NCBI RefSeq assembly: GCF_000010325.1
Contig: NC_009662.1
Location: 702,501-766,500 of the forward strand
Reading direction: 5' to 3'
Source: Nitratiruptor sp. SB155-2
GTDB taxonomy: Bacteria > Campylobacterota > Campylobacteria > Campylobacterales > Nitratiruptoraceae
DNA length: 64,000 nt
A program made the translations under genes and the position numbers. The notes under the pieces were generated by a model, which was not told where the DNA came from, did not search any database, and worked only from the letters and a program-made list of their open reading frames with translations. Numbering within the stretch: position 1 is the stretch's first letter; each line of letters begins with the position of its first letter. Shown one piece after another: positions 18,653-28,691 of the stretch.

Positions 18653-20056
18653 TTACAATATAGTTTGTATAACTTTGAAGTTGGCTAAAAGAATCACCAC
18701 GGCAATGGCAAAAAGAAATAGGGCCGATATATCCGATGTATAGACCGATTTCACTTCTTCGTTTCCGTTATATTTCATCTGTTGATAGATATCGATGAAT
18801 TTATAAAATATGATTGCAAGTAAAAAGAGCATGAAAGTGATAGCTGTAAACATCAACAGAAGATGGTGGCTCTTTTTCGCCATTTCCACCATTGCCGAAA
18901 AGCCAAAAATTTCGCTAAAAAATAGGGGACTTGGGGGAAGGGCGATAATTGCCAACATAAAAAGAGCCACTAAAAGAGCAAAAACTCTACCCTTGACTCC
19001 TTTAAATCCTTTTAGTGCCCCCGCAATGTGGTATTTCCCTTGTGTTTCCAAAACTCCGGTGGAAATAAAAAGTGCCGGTTTCAACAGAGCATGCGCACCA
19101 AAATGAAGAAGTGCCGCGAAATATCCGCCACTTACCCAAAAAATTGCAATCAAAACCATATGTTCAATCCCGCTGAGGCTAAAAAGTCTCATAAAATCTT
19201 TGACTCTATAAATCAAAAAAGCAACGATGAAAAGCGTCAAAAGTGCATAAAAATAAGTAAAACCGACTAGATGAGATTCATTGATAGATTTTGCCAGCAA
19301 ACTGAATCGGAAAAAACCTGTCATGATAGCACTTTCCAAAATCCCGCTAAAAAGGGCTGCGACAGGATAGTGTGAAGCCCGTTCTATATTGGCAAGCCAA
19401 AGATTCATGGGGAAAAAGCCCATTTTAATAAAACTCCCCACTGCTATAAAAGCAAAGCCTATTTCAAAAAGGTACGGTGCATTCATTGTGTGTATAGCAC
19501 TTTGTAATTTTGTAAAAAGCATAGCCTCTTCGCCAAGTACAGGCTTGGCTGCTGCGTAAATGAGTATGATGCCAAAGAGGATCAGTGAAATAGCGATCGT
19601 ACCGACGATCATGTAGTTCCAAGCCTCTTTCGAGGCAAATTGTGTCTGATTTGTTTTAATCATATAGACGCTACTGAGTGTGGCAAGCTCCAAACCCACC
19701 CAAAAAAGTCCCATGCTGTTTGCAGTAATACTTAGGATTACACCGATCCAAAAAGTGGCGAAAAACCTATAGAAACGTTTATACTCTTGAGCATCGATAG
19801 CCACATGCTTTTGAAGACTCTCAAGTGCCAGTGTTACACCAATTCCCACAATGGAGCTCAAAATCAAGATATATTTCGCAAGGGCATCAATATGGATGAG
19901 TCCATTCCAATAGAACGTTTGTGGTTGAAAAAGCAGTATGAATGTAGGGATCAGGATCAATGCACTGACAAGTGGAAGAACTTTTTTCGTTTTTTTCGTA
20001 TCGAAAAAACTAAAAAGTATCATCAGTACTGGTGGTAAAAATAGCAGTTCAAACAT
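18653..20056 (-). CDS. Hydrogenase-4/complex-I-like antiporter subunit (HyfF/NuoN type)
   Basis: 467 aa from ATG at 20056, which has GAGGT 8 bases upstream; the frame is open 13 codons further, inside hyfE. About 13-14 membrane helices of the Mrp-antiporter/NuoLMN family; charged helix residues include the Lys in AALLHFGAHALLKPALF. These subunits move ions across the membrane. It overlaps the end of the HyfE-like gene by 8 bases. Confidence 0.85.
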   Translation of the reverse strand: MFELLFLPPVLMILFSFFDTKKTKKVLPLVSALILIPTFILLFQPQTFYWNGLIHIDALAKYILILSSIVGIGVTLALESLQKHVAIDAQEYKRFYRFFATFWIGVILSITANSMGLFWVGLELATLSSVYMIKTNQTQFASKEAWNYMIVGTIAISLILFGIILIYAAAKPVLGEEAMLFTKLQSAIHTMNAPYLFEIGFAFIAVGSFIKMGFFPMNLWLANIERASHYPVAALFSGILESAIMTGFFRFSLLAKSINESHLVGFTYFYALLTLFIVAFLIYRVKDFMRLFSLSGIEHMVLIAIFWVSGGYFAALLHFGAHALLKPALFISTGVLETQGKYHIAGALKGFKGVKGRVFALLVALFMLAIIALPPSPLFFSEIFGFSAMVEMAKKSHHLLLMFTAITFMLFLLAIIFYKFIDIYQQMKYNGNEEVKSVYTSDISALFLFAIAVVILLANFKVIQTIL

Positions 20057-20636
20057 GTCGTACCTCTTTGGTAAGCAGTAGGTTGATAATGACAACAGCC
20101 ATCAAAAGATCAAAAAAGATACCAAGTTCAATCAACATAGGCATCCCCTGTGTTGCACTCATGGCCAAAAGAAAAAGAGCATTTTCAAGGATTAAAAATC
20201 CGATTATTTTTGGGAAAATCGCTTTATGCTCTATCATCAATAACAGTGCCAAAAAGAGTGAAGCAATGGAAAGAGAGATGTAGTTTTTGTTGAATGAGTG
20301 CAATACGGGATCGACAAGGTAGAAAGTAAAAACCAGTATAGCCGGAATGAGCAAAATGGAGTATTGGATCTTGATGGATGGCTGGATGTCCCTTTGGGTA
20401 TCAAATTTTTTGGAAAAATATTTCAAAATGTAGGGGATGAAAAATCCTTTTAATGCAATAGTTATCGAACCAGAGACAATCATAGCGGTATCTGCAATGT
20501 TTGAGCCTATAATGATAGCGGCAGCGCCTAAGAAAATAGAGTTGAGTGCATACCATACAAAAAGTCTATAGAGTCTCGTGGTCAAAATAGCGGTGATGAG
20601 TGTCGAGAGAAAGAGTCCTATGAAAAAATTGCCCAT
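20049..20636 (-). CDS. HyfE/NuoK-like membrane subunit
   Basis: 195 aa, six or so membrane helices; the second half resembles NuoK (conserved acidic residue in the membrane: LMIEHKAIFPKIIGFLILENALFLL). HyfE is the hydrogenase-4 counterpart of NuoK with an added N-terminal part. It lies one base after the HyfC-like gene. The presence of HyfE and HyfF separates this operon from formate hydrogenlyase-1 (hyc), which lacks them. Confidence 0.82.
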   Translation of the reverse strand: MGNFFIGLFLSTLITAILTTRLYRLFVWYALNSIFLGAAAIIIGSNIADTAMIVSGSITIALKGFFIPYILKYFSKKFDTQRDIQPSIKIQYSILLIPAILVFTFYLVDPVLHSFNKNYISLSIASLFLALLLMIEHKAIFPKIIGFLILENALFLLAMSATQGMPMLIELGIFFDLLMAVVIINLLLTKEVRHV

Positions 20637-20637
20637 T

Positions 20638-21558
20638 CTAAGCTCCTAAAATGTAATAACTAATCAGTGATAAAAATGCAAAAATAATGGCGATACCTAA
20701 AAGATTTGGTACTTTAAAAAGTCTTAGTTTGGCAGTATTGACTTCAATGAACGCAACGGCAACACTCACGAATGCGATTTTGATCAAAAAGAGTCCCAGT
20801 GCAAATAAAAAGGGCAGATTCGCACCGAAAGGGAGAAAAAAACTGACAAATAGTGTTGCAAATATCATAAACTTCAAACTTGATGCACTTTCGATGAGTG
20901 CCAGATAGAATCCCGAAATATCCAGGATCATCGCTTCATGGACCATGGTCAGTTCCAGATGGGTTTCAGGGTTGTCCACAGGAATGCGGCCATTTTCTGC
21001 CAACAACAGGATAAAAAATGCGATAGCTGCGAAGGTAAAGCTCGCTAGATGTTTGATGGGGAAGTGATTGTTGAGATTAAGGGCCGCTTTTGCCACACCC
21101 AGATCTTTTGCTATAAGCGATAGGCTGAAAATGACGAGTACCATGGCTGGTTCCACCAAAGCGGAAATAAACGCTTCCCTGCTACTTCCAATACCTCCGA
21201 AACTGCTGGCACTATCGAGACCTAAAAGCATGAGAAAAAAAGTGGAAAGGGTTATGAGCCCGGTGATAGTAAAAGCGTCTACGAATCCAACATAGTAAGA
21301 GTTTGAAGAAGGGACAGGAAGAAAAAAAAGAACAAGGACGAGCGGTGCTAATACCATATAAGGTGCAATAGATGTTATGGAACTTGCTTCTTTGCTAATA
21401 ATCACCTCTTTTGCTATAAGTTTCGAAAAATCTTTATAGCCTTGCAAGAGGGATACCGGTTTTTTATAGAGTAGCCACATTTTTACTGCTTTCATAAAAG
21501 TTAAAAACAGAGGGGCTGTCACGATGAGTGTTGCTACAAAGATGAGATATTGGATCAC
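20638..21558 (-). CDS. HyfC/NuoH-like membrane subunit
   Basis: 306 aa, eight membrane helices, NuoH family. LLAENGRIPVDNPETHLELTMVHEAMILDISG is the conserved loop at the interface with the hydrophilic arm, holding the acidic residues linked to quinone or ion coupling. It starts with GTG at 21558, preceded by AGGAG, and overlaps the HyfB-like stop by 4 bases. NuoH-type subunits join the Fe-S/large subunits to the pumping arm, so the membrane anchor of the complex is complete. Confidence 0.88.
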   Translation of the reverse strand: MIQYLIFVATLIVTAPLFLTFMKAVKMWLLYKKPVSLLQGYKDFSKLIAKEVIISKEASSITSIAPYMVLAPLVLVLFFLPVPSSNSYYVGFVDAFTITGLITLSTFFLMLLGLDSASSFGGIGSSREAFISALVEPAMVLVIFSLSLIAKDLGVAKAALNLNNHFPIKHLASFTFAAIAFFILLLAENGRIPVDNPETHLELTMVHEAMILDISGFYLALIESASSLKFMIFATLFVSFFLPFGANLPFLFALGLFLIKIAFVSVAVAFIEVNTAKLRLFKVPNLLGIAIIFAFLSLISYYILGA

Positions 21559-23435
21559 TGCTTGTCTCCTAGAACCAAAATTTTAATACTGACAAGTAAA
21601 ATGAAGAGTTCTACAAGAAACGTTGACCAGTTAAATTGATGGGCAACTATTCGATATCCAAAAAGGACAGAGAGCACGAGGTTGAATATGATGGCGCCAT
21701 AACGAACCTGTTCAAAATGTGCCAATCGATAGAGGTAGTAGCTTATGATATTGAGCACCTTTTTTGTTCCGTCATAAAGCGTAGTTTCAAAGAGCGGTTT
21801 GATATGAACATCATAGAGTGCCGTCGTGAATTTCGTAGTGTGGCCTGCGATGGTTGTTTTGTGAAAATGGACTTGTGGTTTGTAGAGCCATGCAAAGAAT
21901 CGGCGAATGGGACCTGCAAAACCCGTAGCTGAATATTGGGTTTTTGCATTGGTATTGTATCCGCATGACCAGGTATGAGAGATTCGTTTTTTTATGCCAA
22001 CTTTTTTTACACCGATAACGAATAGCACTGTTATGAGAAGAAGTGCCACAAGTAAAATGTGAGGTGATACGACCCCTCCGTTATCGGCAATGGAGTGTAT
22101 GTTCCAAAAATTGGGAACTATTCTTTGTGCTACATTACTCCACCCAAACGCAGTGATGGCATCGTTGAAAAGATGAATATAAAAAGGCGCGAAAAGCATT
22201 AAAGATATTGTAACGAGGCCCATAAGGATCATGCCCAAACGCATAAGAGTATTGACTTCTTTGGCATGTTTTGCATTTGTGCTTCTATGAAGACCCAAAA
22301 AGGTGATACCGAAAGCTTTGACGAAGCAGGCTATGGCAAGTCCACCTGTAAGGGCCAAAGCAAAAATGGCAAAAGGAATAGAAATTTTAAGCGAAATATC
22401 GTGGATTGAACTCGAACCAAGAAGAGATTGAAAAATCATCCATTCACTCAAAAATCCATTTGTCGGGGGAAGAGCCGAGATAGATATGGCTGCAAGCAAA
22501 AAACTAAAAGCTGTAATGGGCATCTTTTTGATAAGGCCTCCATATTTTTCGATATTTTTCGTACCTGTTTGATGCAAAACGGATCCAGCCGACATAAATA
22601 GAAGCGATTTAAAGCTCATGTGATTGAAAATATGATAAATAGCTGCGATAAAAGCAAATGCTGAGAGTAGTTTTAATTGCAACGTATCGAAGATCATTCC
22701 CATACCGATGCCGATGAGAATGATCCCTATGTTTTCAATAGAGTGATTGGCTAATAACGCTTTTATATCGTGTTCAGCCAGTGCGTAGAGTACCCCAATT
22801 ACACTAGAGAGGGCGCCTAATATTAGGATAGTGACTCCCCATTCCAAACTCCAAGGATAGAGAATTTCCAGTATCATGCGTAAAAATCCGTATAAAGCGA
22901 TTTTGAGCATTACGCCACTCATCATCGCACTCACGGCACTCGGGGCTGCAGGATGGGCATAGGGAAGCCATACATGCAAGGGCACAACTCCAGCTTTACT
23001 CAAAAACCCAAAGATAAGCATGAAAAACAGAAGTGTAGGGTAAGCAAACTGTTTTGCTATAGGCTGTAATTGATCAAAAGATAGTGAAACATCACCGTTA
23101 CTCACAATGAGAAAGAATAGAAGTATAAAAACAAATCCAAAATGTGTCATAAAAAAGTAAAATCTTGCTGCAGTTGTTGTTTTTTCATCTTTTGCATCTG
23201 TTAAGATAAGTTGCCAGCTTGTAAGACTCATTATTTCCCAAAAAAAGAGAAAAAGCAAAGGGGTATTGGCGATAACGACACCCACCATGGAGAGTATGAA
23301 TGCGAAATAGTGCAAGAGGTAGTGTCTTTTTTGTTCAATGTGGCTAAGATATCCAAAAGAGTAGAAAATATTTGGAACTATTCCTAAAAAAAGAAAAAGT
23401 AGAAAAAGAATGGAAAGTGTATCGAAACTAAACAT
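21555..23435 (-). CDS. HyfB/NuoL-like antiporter subunit
   Basis: 626 aa, about 16 membrane helices of the NuoL/Mrp family. PLHVWLPYAHPAAPSAVSAMMSGV near 175 is the conserved helix pair with the coupling residues, and HIFNHMSFKSLLFMSAG follows. The C-terminus extends beyond the core as in HyfB, including WSCGYNTN. First gene of the operon; GGAG lies 7 bases before the ATG. With the HyfF subunit it gives two antiporter-like modules, one fewer than respiratory complex I. Confidence 0.87.
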   Translation of the reverse strand: MFSFDTLSILFLLFLFLGIVPNIFYSFGYLSHIEQKRHYLLHYFAFILSMVGVVIANTPLLFLFFWEIMSLTSWQLILTDAKDEKTTTAARFYFFMTHFGFVFILLFFLIVSNGDVSLSFDQLQPIAKQFAYPTLLFFMLIFGFLSKAGVVPLHVWLPYAHPAAPSAVSAMMSGVMLKIALYGFLRMILEILYPWSLEWGVTILILGALSSVIGVLYALAEHDIKALLANHSIENIGIILIGIGMGMIFDTLQLKLLSAFAFIAAIYHIFNHMSFKSLLFMSAGSVLHQTGTKNIEKYGGLIKKMPITAFSFLLAAISISALPPTNGFLSEWMIFQSLLGSSSIHDISLKISIPFAIFALALTGGLAIACFVKAFGITFLGLHRSTNAKHAKEVNTLMRLGMILMGLVTISLMLFAPFYIHLFNDAITAFGWSNVAQRIVPNFWNIHSIADNGGVVSPHILLVALLLITVLFVIGVKKVGIKKRISHTWSCGYNTNAKTQYSATGFAGPIRRFFAWLYKPQVHFHKTTIAGHTTKFTTALYDVHIKPLFETTLYDGTKKVLNIISYYLYRLAHFEQVRYGAIIFNLVLSVLFGYRIVAHQFNWSTFLVELFILLVSIKILVLGDKQ

Positions 23436-23578
23436 ATATATGCTCCACGAAGGTTTTACTATTTCAAATTCTTATTATAGTGAGAGAAAAACGGCTTAAA
23501 ATAAGTAAAATTTATCGATTTCGAATTATATATTTATGTAGCTTATTAAAAAATAAAAAATATATACGACTGAATATA
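23436..23578 (-). promoter_or_regulatory. A+T-rich gap with a candidate promoter for the Hyf-like operon
   Basis: On the minus strand TATAAT occurs at 23474-23479, about 40 bases before the HyfB-like start. No good -35 match is seen 16-18 bases upstream, so this is a tentative sigma-70 or Campylobacterota-style promoter with a weak -35. The rest of the gap is low-complexity A+T sequence. A promoter here would separate the operon from the tonB-like gene upstream. Confidence 0.35.
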
Positions 23579-24415
23579 TTAATAAATAATGGAGTATCGG
23601 ACATATATTCGAATGAGTGTTGTCTCTTTAGGAAGGGGGTAGTCTTTATACGCCGTTTTTATCGTTTCCAGTGTATTTTTATCTAAAACCTCATATCCGC
23701 TGGAAGAGAGGATTTTCAATCCGGTAATGTCTCCATTGGGATGAAGATAAAATTCAACCAAATTGACCCCCTCCTGTCTTGTTTTGACAGCGATATAAGG
23801 ATATCCGCGTAAGTAGAGATACTTTTGCGTAATCATGCCGATTTTACTGAGATTATCTTTGATGAATTTTTTTTGGTTTTTGGTAAAAGTGGAAAAGTCG
23901 TTTTTGTACAGTTTTTTGATCTGGGGTGGAAGGTTGGATAGTTTCGGTTTTGGCTGACTTTTTTTGGCAAAAAGCTGCATCAAAGAGGGGACTTTGGATT
24001 GGTTGGTCTCTTTTGTTTCTTTTTTCGACACAAGGGTGTGGTGTACTTTTTTGGGTATGTTCCTTTTTACAAGGTTTGTTCTTTTTTTTATGATTTTACG
24101 TTTTACAACTTTTTCTATCTTTTTTTTCTTTTTGATAGGAACGTTTTTAGATGTATTGAGTTTTTTGAGTTTTTCTTGCAGTTTTTCGATTTTTGGTTCT
24201 TTTTTCTTGGGGTGAAGTGGAGGTTTTTTGAAATTTTTAGATTGCACTTTTGGGGGCATTTTTTTTGGTCGGATAAAACGAATATCGGAAATATTGAACC
24301 GACTCACTTTTTTAGGAAGTGTATGCAGTTTGGGACGCAAGTCGATTTGGAAAATAAGAAAGAGTGCTATATAAAGTAAAAGCGTGATAAAAAAGGATAA
24401 CAGAACTCTATTCAT
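23579..24415 (-). CDS. tonB: TonB-like energy transducer
   Basis: 278 aa. One N-terminal membrane helix (about 7-22), then a long Lys/Pro-rich periplasmic spacer (about 40-175), then a TonB C-terminal domain: GVNLVEFYLHPNGDITGLKILSSSGYEVLDKNTLETI. TonB carries energy from the inner membrane to outer-membrane receptors. No exbB/exbD or receptor gene is adjacent, so its partner set is elsewhere. It sits upstream of the Hyf-like operon on the same strand but with a 143-base gap. Confidence 0.8.
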   Translation of the reverse strand: MNRVLLSFFITLLLYIALFLIFQIDLRPKLHTLPKKVSRFNISDIRFIRPKKMPPKVQSKNFKKPPLHPKKKEPKIEKLQEKLKKLNTSKNVPIKKKKKIEKVVKRKIIKKRTNLVKRNIPKKVHHTLVSKKETKETNQSKVPSLMQLFAKKSQPKPKLSNLPPQIKKLYKNDFSTFTKNQKKFIKDNLSKIGMITQKYLYLRGYPYIAVKTRQEGVNLVEFYLHPNGDITGLKILSSSGYEVLDKNTLETIKTAYKDYPLPKETTLIRIYVRYSIIY

Positions 24416-24474
24416 TTGCTTTTTTCTTTATTTTATAAACTTTAGTGTAAAATCGTATCAAAAAAAGGATAACG

Positions 24475-25758
24475 ATGTTATCAAAAAGTGAAGCTGCATA
24501 TAAAGAGGCCCTTCGTTACATCCCAGGAGGTGTCGATTCCCCGGTTAGAGCATTTAAAAGTGTAGGTGGTGTTCCTCCTTTTATCGATAGAGGCGAGGGC
24601 GCTTTTTTATACGATATTGATGGCAATAGGTACATTGACTATGTCCAAAGCTGGGGACCCCTCATTTTTGGTCATGCGGACAAGGAGACTCTTGAAGCGG
24701 TTTGTGAACAGGCACAAAAAGGGCTCAGTTTCGGTACTCCCACACTCCTGGAAACAGAACTGGCAAGGGAGATCGTAGAACTTTTCGACAATATCGACAA
24801 AATACGATTTGTCAGCAGTGGTACCGAAGCGGTCATGAGTGCCATCAGACTGGCCAGAGGATATACCGGAAGAGACGATATCGTCAAATTTGAAGGGTGT
24901 TACCATGGTCATAGTGATTCACTTTTGGTAAGTGCCGGTAGCGGTGCAGCCACTTTTGGCAATCCCAGCAGTCCAGGGGTACCTGCAGATTTTACGAAGC
25001 ATACGCTTCTTGCTAGGTACAATGACATTGAAAGTGTAAAGAGATGCTTTCAAGCGAGTGACAATATAGCATGTGTGATTATCGAACCGATTGCAGGAAA
25101 TATGGGATTGGTACCTGCTGAAGAGGAGTTTTTACAAGATCTGAGAAAACTGTGTGACGAACATGGCGCTCTTTTGATATTCGATGAAGTGATGAGTGGG
25201 TTTCGTGCAAGTCTCAAAGGTGCACAAGGATTCACTTCTGTCGTTCCAGACATGGTGACCTTTGGTAAAGTAATAGGCGGAGGGATGCCAGTTGGTGCCT
25301 TTGGGGCACGTGCCGAAATCATGGCGCACTTAAGTCCTGAGGGTCCAGTGTACCAAGCGGGAACTTTAAGTGGCAATCCTGTGGCCATGGTAGCTGGACT
25401 TAGTGTTATACGAAGACTGAAAAATGATCCATCCATCTATGAAGTACTTGAGGCAAGGGCAAAAGGGCTTGTCGGTGGATTTAAAAAAATAGCTGATAGC
25501 TTCGGAGTACCTTTGCAAGTGGATGTGCGAGGCAGTATGTTTGGGTTTTTCTTCAACGAAAAACCAGTGAAGAATTTTGATGATGCAAAGCAAAGTGATC
25601 TTGAATTTTTTGCCAAATTTCATCAAGAGATGATCAAACGGGGTATCTACTTTGCATGCAGTCAGTTTGAAGCTGGATTCATCTGTACGCCACTGGATGA
25701 AAAACTGATCGATGAAACACTCGAAAAGATTGAAGAAGGACTTAAAAAGATCGTATGA
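24475..25758 (+). CDS. hemL: Glutamate-1-semialdehyde 2,1-aminomutase
   Basis: 427 aa, typical length. [34 protein letters not shown] and the PLP Lys in [18 protein letters not shown] near 265. It makes 5-aminolevulinate from glutamate-1-semialdehyde in the C5 haem pathway. The leader AAAAAAGGATAACG precedes the ATG, and TAAAAT (24448-24453) is a plausible -10. The following atpZ gene overlaps its stop. hemH lies 12 kb away. Confidence 0.96.
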   Translation: MLSKSEAAYKEALRYIPGGVDSPVRAFKSVGGVPPFIDRGEGAFLYDIDGNRYIDYVQSWGPLIFGHADKETLEAVCEQAQKGLSFGTPTLLETELAREIVELFDNIDKIRFVSSGTEAVMSAIRLARGYTGRDDIVKFEGCYHGHSDSLLVSAGSGAATFGNPSSPGVPADFTKHTLLARYNDIESVKRCFQASDNIACVIIEPIAGNMGLVPAEEEFLQDLRKLCDEHGALLIFDEVMSGFRASLKGAQGFTSVVPDMVTFGKVIGGGMPVGAFGARAEIMAHLSPEGPVYQAGTLSGNPVAMVAGLSVIRRLKNDPSIYEVLEARAKGLVGGFKKIADSFGVPLQVDVRGSMFGFFFNEKPVKNFDDAKQSDLEFFAKFHQEMIKRGIYFACSQFEAGFICTPLDEKLIDETLEKIEEGLKKIV

Positions 25759-26051
25759 AACAACCAAAATATAGAAAAATCATAGAGGGCGCTGAAGCCC
25801 TCTCGTTGGGAGTGTCCGTAGTCGTTGCTATTTTGATAGGTGTCGCAATAGGGTACTGGCTCAAAAAGACGTTTGGTTATACCTGGCTTTTTTGGCTGGG
25901 AGTCTTTTGGGGCGTGGCTGCTGCAATTTTAAATATCTATAAAGCCTACCAAAAGCAGAAAAGAGAGCTGGATGAACTTGCCAAGGACCCACGATACAAA
26001 AACTATTACGACAAGACCGACGATGAGGATCTTAAAGAGTTTGAAGAGTGA
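25755..26051 (+). CDS. atpZ: AtpZ/AtpI-like F0F1 ATP synthase assembly protein
   Basis: 98 aa, two membrane helices (about 15-35 and 43-62) joined by a short turn, with a charged C-terminal tail. The segment [14 protein letters not shown] is typical of the AtpZ/AtpI family, which helps assemble the c-ring. It is coupled to hemL by ATGA and followed by a second small membrane protein. No other atp gene is near, as is common in this phylum. Confidence 0.75.
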   Translation: MKQPKYRKIIEGAEALSLGVSVVVAILIGVAIGYWLKKTFGYTWLFWLGVFWGVAAAILNIYKAYQKQKRELDELAKDPRYKNYYDKTDDEDLKEFEE

Positions 26052-26545
26052 AACAGTTTTTTCGTATCGCATTTATCGTTGATCTTACAGTGATCATAGC
26101 ATCCTTTTTTATCGGTAACCGATACTTTTTACTCAATTCTCAGCTTGCTTTTATTTCATCTTTACTTGTAGTGCTCGGATCCTTTTATGGGTATAAAAAG
26201 ATGATTGAAAAAAGAGTCGGTACGGTTACGAAAGATATTATCGATGATATTGAAGATAGGTTTGATTTGTACGATGAAGAGCAAGAATCCATCCAGGATG
26301 CCAAAGCTTTGTTTGAAGAGGAAAAAGCCAAGATAAAAGGAGCAAAAAAAGGGCTTACGAATTTTTTGAAAACGGCAAACGGCTTTTTTTCTCCCTATAG
26401 ACTTTTTGGATATCTTTTTATGGTAATAGCGATTTTAGTGCTGATTAAGCATTCGATGTTCGATGCATGGAGTTTTTTAATGGGGCTTGGAGTGGTTCCT
26501 GTAAGCGCTTTGATTATGGCTTTAGTACCGGCAAAGAGCCGGTAG
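26048..26545 (+). CDS. Conserved-looking membrane protein of unknown function
   Basis: 165 aa, starting at GTG 26048 overlapping the atpZ stop (GTGA). Two N-terminal helices (about 5-22 and 30-47), an acidic cytoplasmic segment with DDIEDRFDLYDEEQESIQDAK, a basic stretch, and two C-terminal helices. Not recognised as a named family. Tight coupling to atpZ suggests a role near the ATP synthase or membrane, but this is inference. Confidence 0.7.
   Translation: MKQFFRIAFIVDLTVIIASFFIGNRYFLLNSQLAFISSLLVVLGSFYGYKKMIEKRVGTVTKDIIDDIEDRFDLYDEEQESIQDAKALFEEEKAKIKGAKKGLTNFLKTANGFFSPYRLFGYLFMVIAILVLIKHSMFDAWSFLMGLGVVPVSALIMALVPAKSR
26526..26544. terminator. Hairpin between convergent genes
   Basis: TACCGGC-AAAGA-GCCGGTA forms a 7-bp stem with a 5-base loop at the very end of the 165-aa membrane protein gene and just past the rpoD stop. 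It can fold on either transcript and may act as a bidirectional end. There is no clear U tract on either side, so termination strength is doubtful. Confidence 0.4.
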
Positions 26546-26546
26546 G

Positions 26547-28373
26547 TTACTCTTCGATGTAGTTTTTGATTTTTCTTCCGACTTTCGGGTGTTTGAGTTT
26601 TTTGATAGCGCTGCTTTCGATCTGACGTACACGTTCTCTTGTGACATTGAGCTCTTTTCCTATCTCTTCGAGTGTTCGGTCACTCTCATCTGGCATGAGT
26701 CCAAATCGCATACGTACTACTGCTTTCTCACGTTCATTGAGGTTTTCTAAAATCTCTTCGATTTTACTTTTCATATCCTCTTTCATGATAACTTCCAAAG
26801 GATTCGGCGCATTTTTGTCTTCGATAAAGTCGCCAAATTTGCCATCTTCCTCATTCCCGATAGGAGCTTCTAAGCTAACAGGTTCTTTCGTTATTTTGAT
26901 GACATTTTTAACTTTTTCAACTGGCATACCGACTTCTTCGGCAATTGTTTCTACATCGGGCTCTTTGCCTGTTTCTTGGAGGTGCTTTCGAACGATTTTG
27001 TTGATTCTGTTGATTGTTTCAATCATATGAATAGGTATACGAATCGTTCGTGCCTGATCCGCTATGGCCCGACTGATAGCCTGTCTGATCCACCAGGTAG
27101 CGTATGTGGAAAATTTATACCCCTTTTTATACTCAAATTTGTCTACAGCCTTCATAAGCCCGATATTACCCTCTTGGATAAGGTCCAAAAATGGCAAACC
27201 TCTATTGGTGTATCGTTTGGCGATAGAGACAACAAGTCTGAGGTTGCTTTTGGCCATTCGAGTTTTGGCCTCTTCACTGATTTTTTTACCCCGTTTGATC
27301 TGTTCCAAAATCTCTGCAAGCTGTTCTGGATCAAGGTTGAATCCCTTTTTGCTCGCCTCTTTAGCCTGAAAAAGTTTTTTGATATCCATATAGGTACTGA
27401 CCATTGTCGCTTCTGGAACGCGTGCGGCGATCTCCTCTTTGGAAAGATGTGTGATTTCACTCAGGAGCTTTCTATGGTTCTCTCGAAGCTGTTCATTGAA
27501 TAGAGGAAGTTTATATTCCAATTTTTTGAGCTCTTTTTCAAAGCCTTCGTCGCTTTTGAGAGCAGTCTCCATCGATTTGACCAACTCGTTGATCAGTTTA
27601 CTTGTAGGACCAAGTTCAAGGAGTCTCTCTTTCATCTGCTTTTTCTTGAAAGCCACTACAAGCTCGTGATGAAATTTCTGCTCAGGTGTAGCATCTTCTG
27701 GAAGCTCTTTGTCTCTTGCTTTGAGCCACTCTTTTTTCGCTTTTTCCAAAGCTTTGAACAGTTCGATTATTTTCTTTTCGCGTTTGGAGTATTTTGCTTT
27801 CTTTTTCGCTTCTTTATCGAGATGTTCATCCTCTTCTACTTCTTCTTCATCCTCGAAACTTTTGAAAAGCTCTTTTACTCTTCTTTCTCTATTGATAAGA
27901 GGTTCTTTGTAATCAAGAATGAAATCTATCAAATAGGGGACAGAGCAGATCGCATCGAGAATGATATTTTCTCCAAGCTCGATCTTTTTGGAAAGTTCAA
28001 TCTCTTCCTCTTTTGTCAAAAGAGGGATCTGCCCCATCTCTCTTAGGTACATTCGAACGGGACTGTCGCTTCTGCTCCATTCCAAAAGCTCTTTGTCTTT
28101 TGTAAGATCAAACTCCTCGGCTAGCTCCTCTTCAGAGAGTTTCTTACGTTCTTCCTCTTTTTTCTCTTTTTCTTCTATATTGAGTCTTTTTGCGGCTTCA
28201 CCACTTGTGATGATGTCTACTTTATATTTTTTTTGTAGTACCAGGATTTTTTTGGCTTGGGCAAGCGTAGGCTGTCGATCGAAAAAATCGACAAGTTGTT
28301 CGTAAGTGACATACCCTTTTTCATGCTCTTTGAAAAACTCTTCAAGTTTTTTGGTCAAATCTTTTGCAGCCAT
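26547..28373 (-). CDS. rpoD: RNA polymerase sigma-70 factor RpoD
   Basis: 608 aa. Region 1.1 at the N-terminus, region 1.2 [19 protein letters not shown], a Lys/Glu-rich non-conserved insert (about 150-300), region 2 [21 protein letters not shown] and [17 protein letters not shown], region 3 [10 protein letters not shown], region 4 [17 protein letters not shown]. It is the main housekeeping sigma. A consensus sigma-70 promoter lies upstream (28430-28457), which fits self-dependent expression. Confidence 0.97.
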   Translation of the reverse strand: MAAKDLTKKLEEFFKEHEKGYVTYEQLVDFFDRQPTLAQAKKILVLQKKYKVDIITSGEAAKRLNIEEKEKKEEERKKLSEEELAEEFDLTKDKELLEWSRSDSPVRMYLREMGQIPLLTKEEEIELSKKIELGENIILDAICSVPYLIDFILDYKEPLINRERRVKELFKSFEDEEEVEEDEHLDKEAKKKAKYSKREKKIIELFKALEKAKKEWLKARDKELPEDATPEQKFHHELVVAFKKKQMKERLLELGPTSKLINELVKSMETALKSDEGFEKELKKLEYKLPLFNEQLRENHRKLLSEITHLSKEEIAARVPEATMVSTYMDIKKLFQAKEASKKGFNLDPEQLAEILEQIKRGKKISEEAKTRMAKSNLRLVVSIAKRYTNRGLPFLDLIQEGNIGLMKAVDKFEYKKGYKFSTYATWWIRQAISRAIADQARTIRIPIHMIETINRINKIVRKHLQETGKEPDVETIAEEVGMPVEKVKNVIKITKEPVSLEAPIGNEEDGKFGDFIEDKNAPNPLEVIMKEDMKSKIEEILENLNEREKAVVRMRFGLMPDESDRTLEEIGKELNVTRERVRQIESSAIKKLKHPKVGRKIKNYIEE

Positions 28374-28429
28374 TCAGTGCAGCTCCTTGATTGAAGTTTT
28401 GGGAGGTGTGATGTAATGAGTTTGCGCCG

Positions 28430-28457
28430 ATTATATCATAAAGTTGCGATTTGTCAA
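28430..28457 (-). promoter_or_regulatory. Consensus sigma-70 promoter of rpoD
   Basis: On the minus strand TTGACA is followed after 16 bases by TATAAT, both perfect consensus. Transcription would start near 28423, about 50 bases before the rpoD ATG. A perfect -35 is unusual for Campylobacterota, where it is often weak. Confidence 0.75.
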
Positions 28458-28490
28458 GTCCTTCATGGGAGATGATAGGATCGAAGAAAT

Positions 28491-28567
<77 letters not shown>

Positions 28568-28574
28568 TCAGAAG

Positions 28575-28649
28575 TGGCTGGGGTGGGAGGATTCGAACCC
28601 CCGAATGGCGGGACCAAAACCCGCTGCCTTACCGCTTGGCGACACCCCA
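28575..28649 (-). tRNA. tRNA-Gln (TTG)
   Basis: 75 nt with encoded CCA, anticodon TTG, acceptor TGGGGTG pairing with CACCCCA and a G discriminator. First gene of a two-tRNA unit with tRNA-fMet. Promoter at 28663-28691. Confidence 0.95.
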
Positions 28650-28662
28650 ATATTCAGGCGAA

Positions 28663-28691
28663 ATTATAATATGCTACTTAATAATTGTCAA
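28663..28691 (-). promoter_or_regulatory. Consensus promoter of the Gln-fMet tRNA unit
   Basis: On the minus strand TTGACA, a 17-base spacer and TATAAT precede tRNA-Gln by 13 bases: a perfect consensus promoter. The inferred left end of the IS481-like element is only 5 bases upstream of the -35 box, so insertion spared the core promoter but replaced its upstream sequence. Confidence 0.75.

Noticed and set aside
17279-23435. Genuine formate hydrogenlyase or hydrogenase-4
   Set aside because: All four Ni-ligand cysteines of the large subunit are missing and no formate dehydrogenase or hyp gene is near.
24436-24474. Riboswitch upstream of hemL or glyS
   Set aside because: The leaders are under 60 bases and show no stable multi-stem fold.
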